From Podarcis raffonei (Eukaryota > Chordata > Lepidosauria > Squamata > Lacertidae): a DNA stretch of 64,000 nt. The translations under genes and the position numbers were made by a program. Below the pieces are notes generated by a model. The model was not told the origin of the DNA. It ran no database searches and saw only the letters and a program-made list of their open reading frames with translations. The stretch covers positions 50,408,001 through 50,472,000 of the forward strand of contig NC_070614.1 in NCBI RefSeq assembly GCF_027172205.1, written 5' to 3'. Position 1 is the stretch's first letter; each line of letters starts with the position of its first letter. Positions 62,879 to 64,000 of the stretch are shown piece after piece.

Positions 62879-63481
62879 ATGGCTGAAGTTGCTCCTGTCG
62901 CCGCTGCTGCTGCGGCCCCCAAAGGTACCGCGAAGAAGGTGGCCCTGAAGTCCCGCAAGGCCTCGGGCCCCAGCGTGACGGAGCTGCTGACCCAGGCGGT
63001 GACGGCGTCCAAGGAGCGCGGCGGCATCTCCCTGGCCGCGCTGAAGAAGTCGCTGGCGGCCGCCGGCTACGACGTGGAGAAGAACAACAGCCGCATCAAG
63101 CTGGGCCTGAAGAGCCTGGTGACCCGGGGGATCTTGCTGCAGACCAAGGGCACGGGCGCCTCGGGCTCCTTTAAGCTCAATAAGAAGCAGGCGGACAACA
63201 AGGACAAGGCGCCCAAGAAGCCGGCGGTAGCGGCGAAGAGTAAGAAGCCCGCCGCGGCCAAGGTGAAGAAGGCTGTAGGAGGTGCTGGGGCCAAGAAGAG
63301 CGTCAAGAAAGTGGCCAAGAAGCCGGCGGCAGGAGGCGCCAAGAAGGCAGCCAAGAGCCCCAAGAAGTCCAAAGTCACCAAGCCCAAGAAGACAACGAAG
63401 AGCCCCGCCAAAGCTCTGAAGCCGAAGGCTAAAGCCAAGCCGAAGGCATCCAAGCCCAAAGTCGCCCCTAAGAAAAAGTGA
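62879..63481 (+). CDS. Linker histone H1
   Basis: 200 codons, intronless. Short Ala-rich N-tail ([15 protein letters not shown]). The winged-helix globular domain covers about residues 28-98 ([61 protein letters not shown]), followed by a Lys/Ala/Pro-rich tail with SPKK and KSPAK cyclin-dependent-kinase-type sites. Binds linker DNA. Somewhat shorter than typical avian or mammalian H1 (about 215-225). Followed by the histone stem-loop, so replication-dependent. Confidence 0.97.
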   Translation: MAEVAPVAAAAAAPKGTAKKVALKSRKASGPSVTELLTQAVTASKERGGISLAALKKSLAAAGYDVEKNNSRIKLGLKSLVTRGILLQTKGTGASGSFKLNKKQADNKDKAPKKPAVAAKSKKPAAAKVKKAVGGAGAKKSVKKVAKKPAAGGAKKAAKSPKKSKVTKPKKTTKSPAKALKPKAKAKPKASKPKVAPKKK

Positions 63482-63519
63482 ATTAACATTTCTACTGGGG
63501 GGCGTCATTTAACACAAAC

Positions 63520-63535
63520 GGCTCTTTTAAGAGCC
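63520..63535 (+). terminator. Histone 3' stem-loop (H1)
   Basis: ggctcttttaagagcc, 38 bases after the H1 stop. Confidence 0.95.
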
Positions 63536-63649
63536 ACCCACAATTTCTGCGAAAGACTGAAATCACTGCCCTGATCGGCTTCTCTCCCAAGTTGTCGAAA
63601 TTGATTGCTTTTATGGTTACGTATTACTAAATGAGATACATTAAATTGT

Positions 63650-63728
63650 GGCAGCGTGAGGGAGCGGCCGTAAAACGCTGCATTAAGACTCCAGTCTTTA
63701 AGGGGGGCGGGTTCAGATCCCGCTGCCA
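63650..63728 (+). pseudogene. Decayed tRNA-Leu (AAG)-like sequence
   Basis: Acceptor GGCAGCG/CGCTGCC still pairs perfectly, and ttaagac, tccagtctt and gggttcagatccc recall tRNA-Leu(AAG) at 59236. The anticodon stem is mismatched and the D arm is disrupted. Confidence 0.7.
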
Positions 63729-64000
63729 GTTATTTATATTTGCTTCCTTATTTACATTTGTGCTCACAACAAAGGGGGATGCAGTTTATTTTTTTCTTAC
63801 CATAGGGTCTACTGCTAATTCAATTTAATTGATAATCGCAATTTAATGGAAGAATATAGTTTTAGGAGAAAACGGCAGGTGCGGTGCGCGGGATCAACAG
63901 CGCATTTAGAACACTGCTTTGGTCATACCCGGCACATATTTTTACATTTCTGATTCATGGTCGGTTCGCACTGCAGGTTTGATGCTTAGGCTGCGTACTG
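63729..64000. other. Window end, nothing recognised
   Basis: AT-rich then GC-richer sequence with no identifiable gene. Confidence 0.35.

Overview
The window is nuclear DNA from a squamate reptile, most likely a lizard. This rests on its repeats: five Sauria-type SINEs (tRNA-like head, tail of ACCTTT units), three BovB/RTE LINE 3' parts, many CR1/L2-like and L1 LINEs, several tRNA-derived SINEs and TA-flanked miniature transposons. The genes have spliced vertebrate architecture, and the histones have sauropsid-type H2B tails. I cannot name the family or species.

The left three quarters (about 1-47,700) is a cluster of leukocyte-type immunoglobulin (Ig) receptor genes, reconstructed here exon by exon from splice sites and reading phase. 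Gene D (+, 1,474-7,800, leader not found) has three Ig exons, a membrane exon and a tail with two ITIMs. Gene A (-, 22,072-10,558) converges on D and has a leader, five Ig exons, a membrane exon and a different tail with YVEM and YNCI motifs. Its first Ig exon is split by a 3.36 kb L1 flanked by a 17-bp target duplication. Gene B (-, 35,446-26,272) has a leader, two Ig exons and a membrane segment that contains an arginine and ends at once in a stop codon. Gene C (-, 46,300-38,267) has a closely related leader and Ig exons, but its membrane segment lacks charge and its tail has two ITIMs. B and C therefore look like an activating/inhibitory pair. All exon phases close in frame in the four models. 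The split leader with a 39-nt second exon and the WS motifs recall leukocyte-receptor-complex families (LILR/KIR/CHIR), but exact family membership is not settled.

The right quarter (about 49,600-64,000) is a replication-dependent histone cluster with interspersed tRNA genes: tRNA-Arg(ACG), H2B, tRNA-Gln(CTG), H4, tRNA-Ala(TGC), H2B, H3.2, tRNA-Leu(AAG), tRNA-Asp(GTC) and H1, plus a decayed tRNA-Leu-like sequence. Each histone gene is intronless, has a TATA box (most also have CCAAT boxes, and the H2B genes have octamers) and ends in the 16-nt histone stem-loop. No H2A gene lies in the window.

Transposons are densely nested. Several insertions carry clear target duplications and give a relative chronology: young L1 copies hit an Ig exon, a SINE and the H4 upstream region; Sauria SINEs sit inside miniature transposons; a solo LTR splits a LINE; a hAT element keeps its 8-bp duplication. 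The inverted D/A gene pair shares an old LINE insertion, so that insertion predates the duplication.
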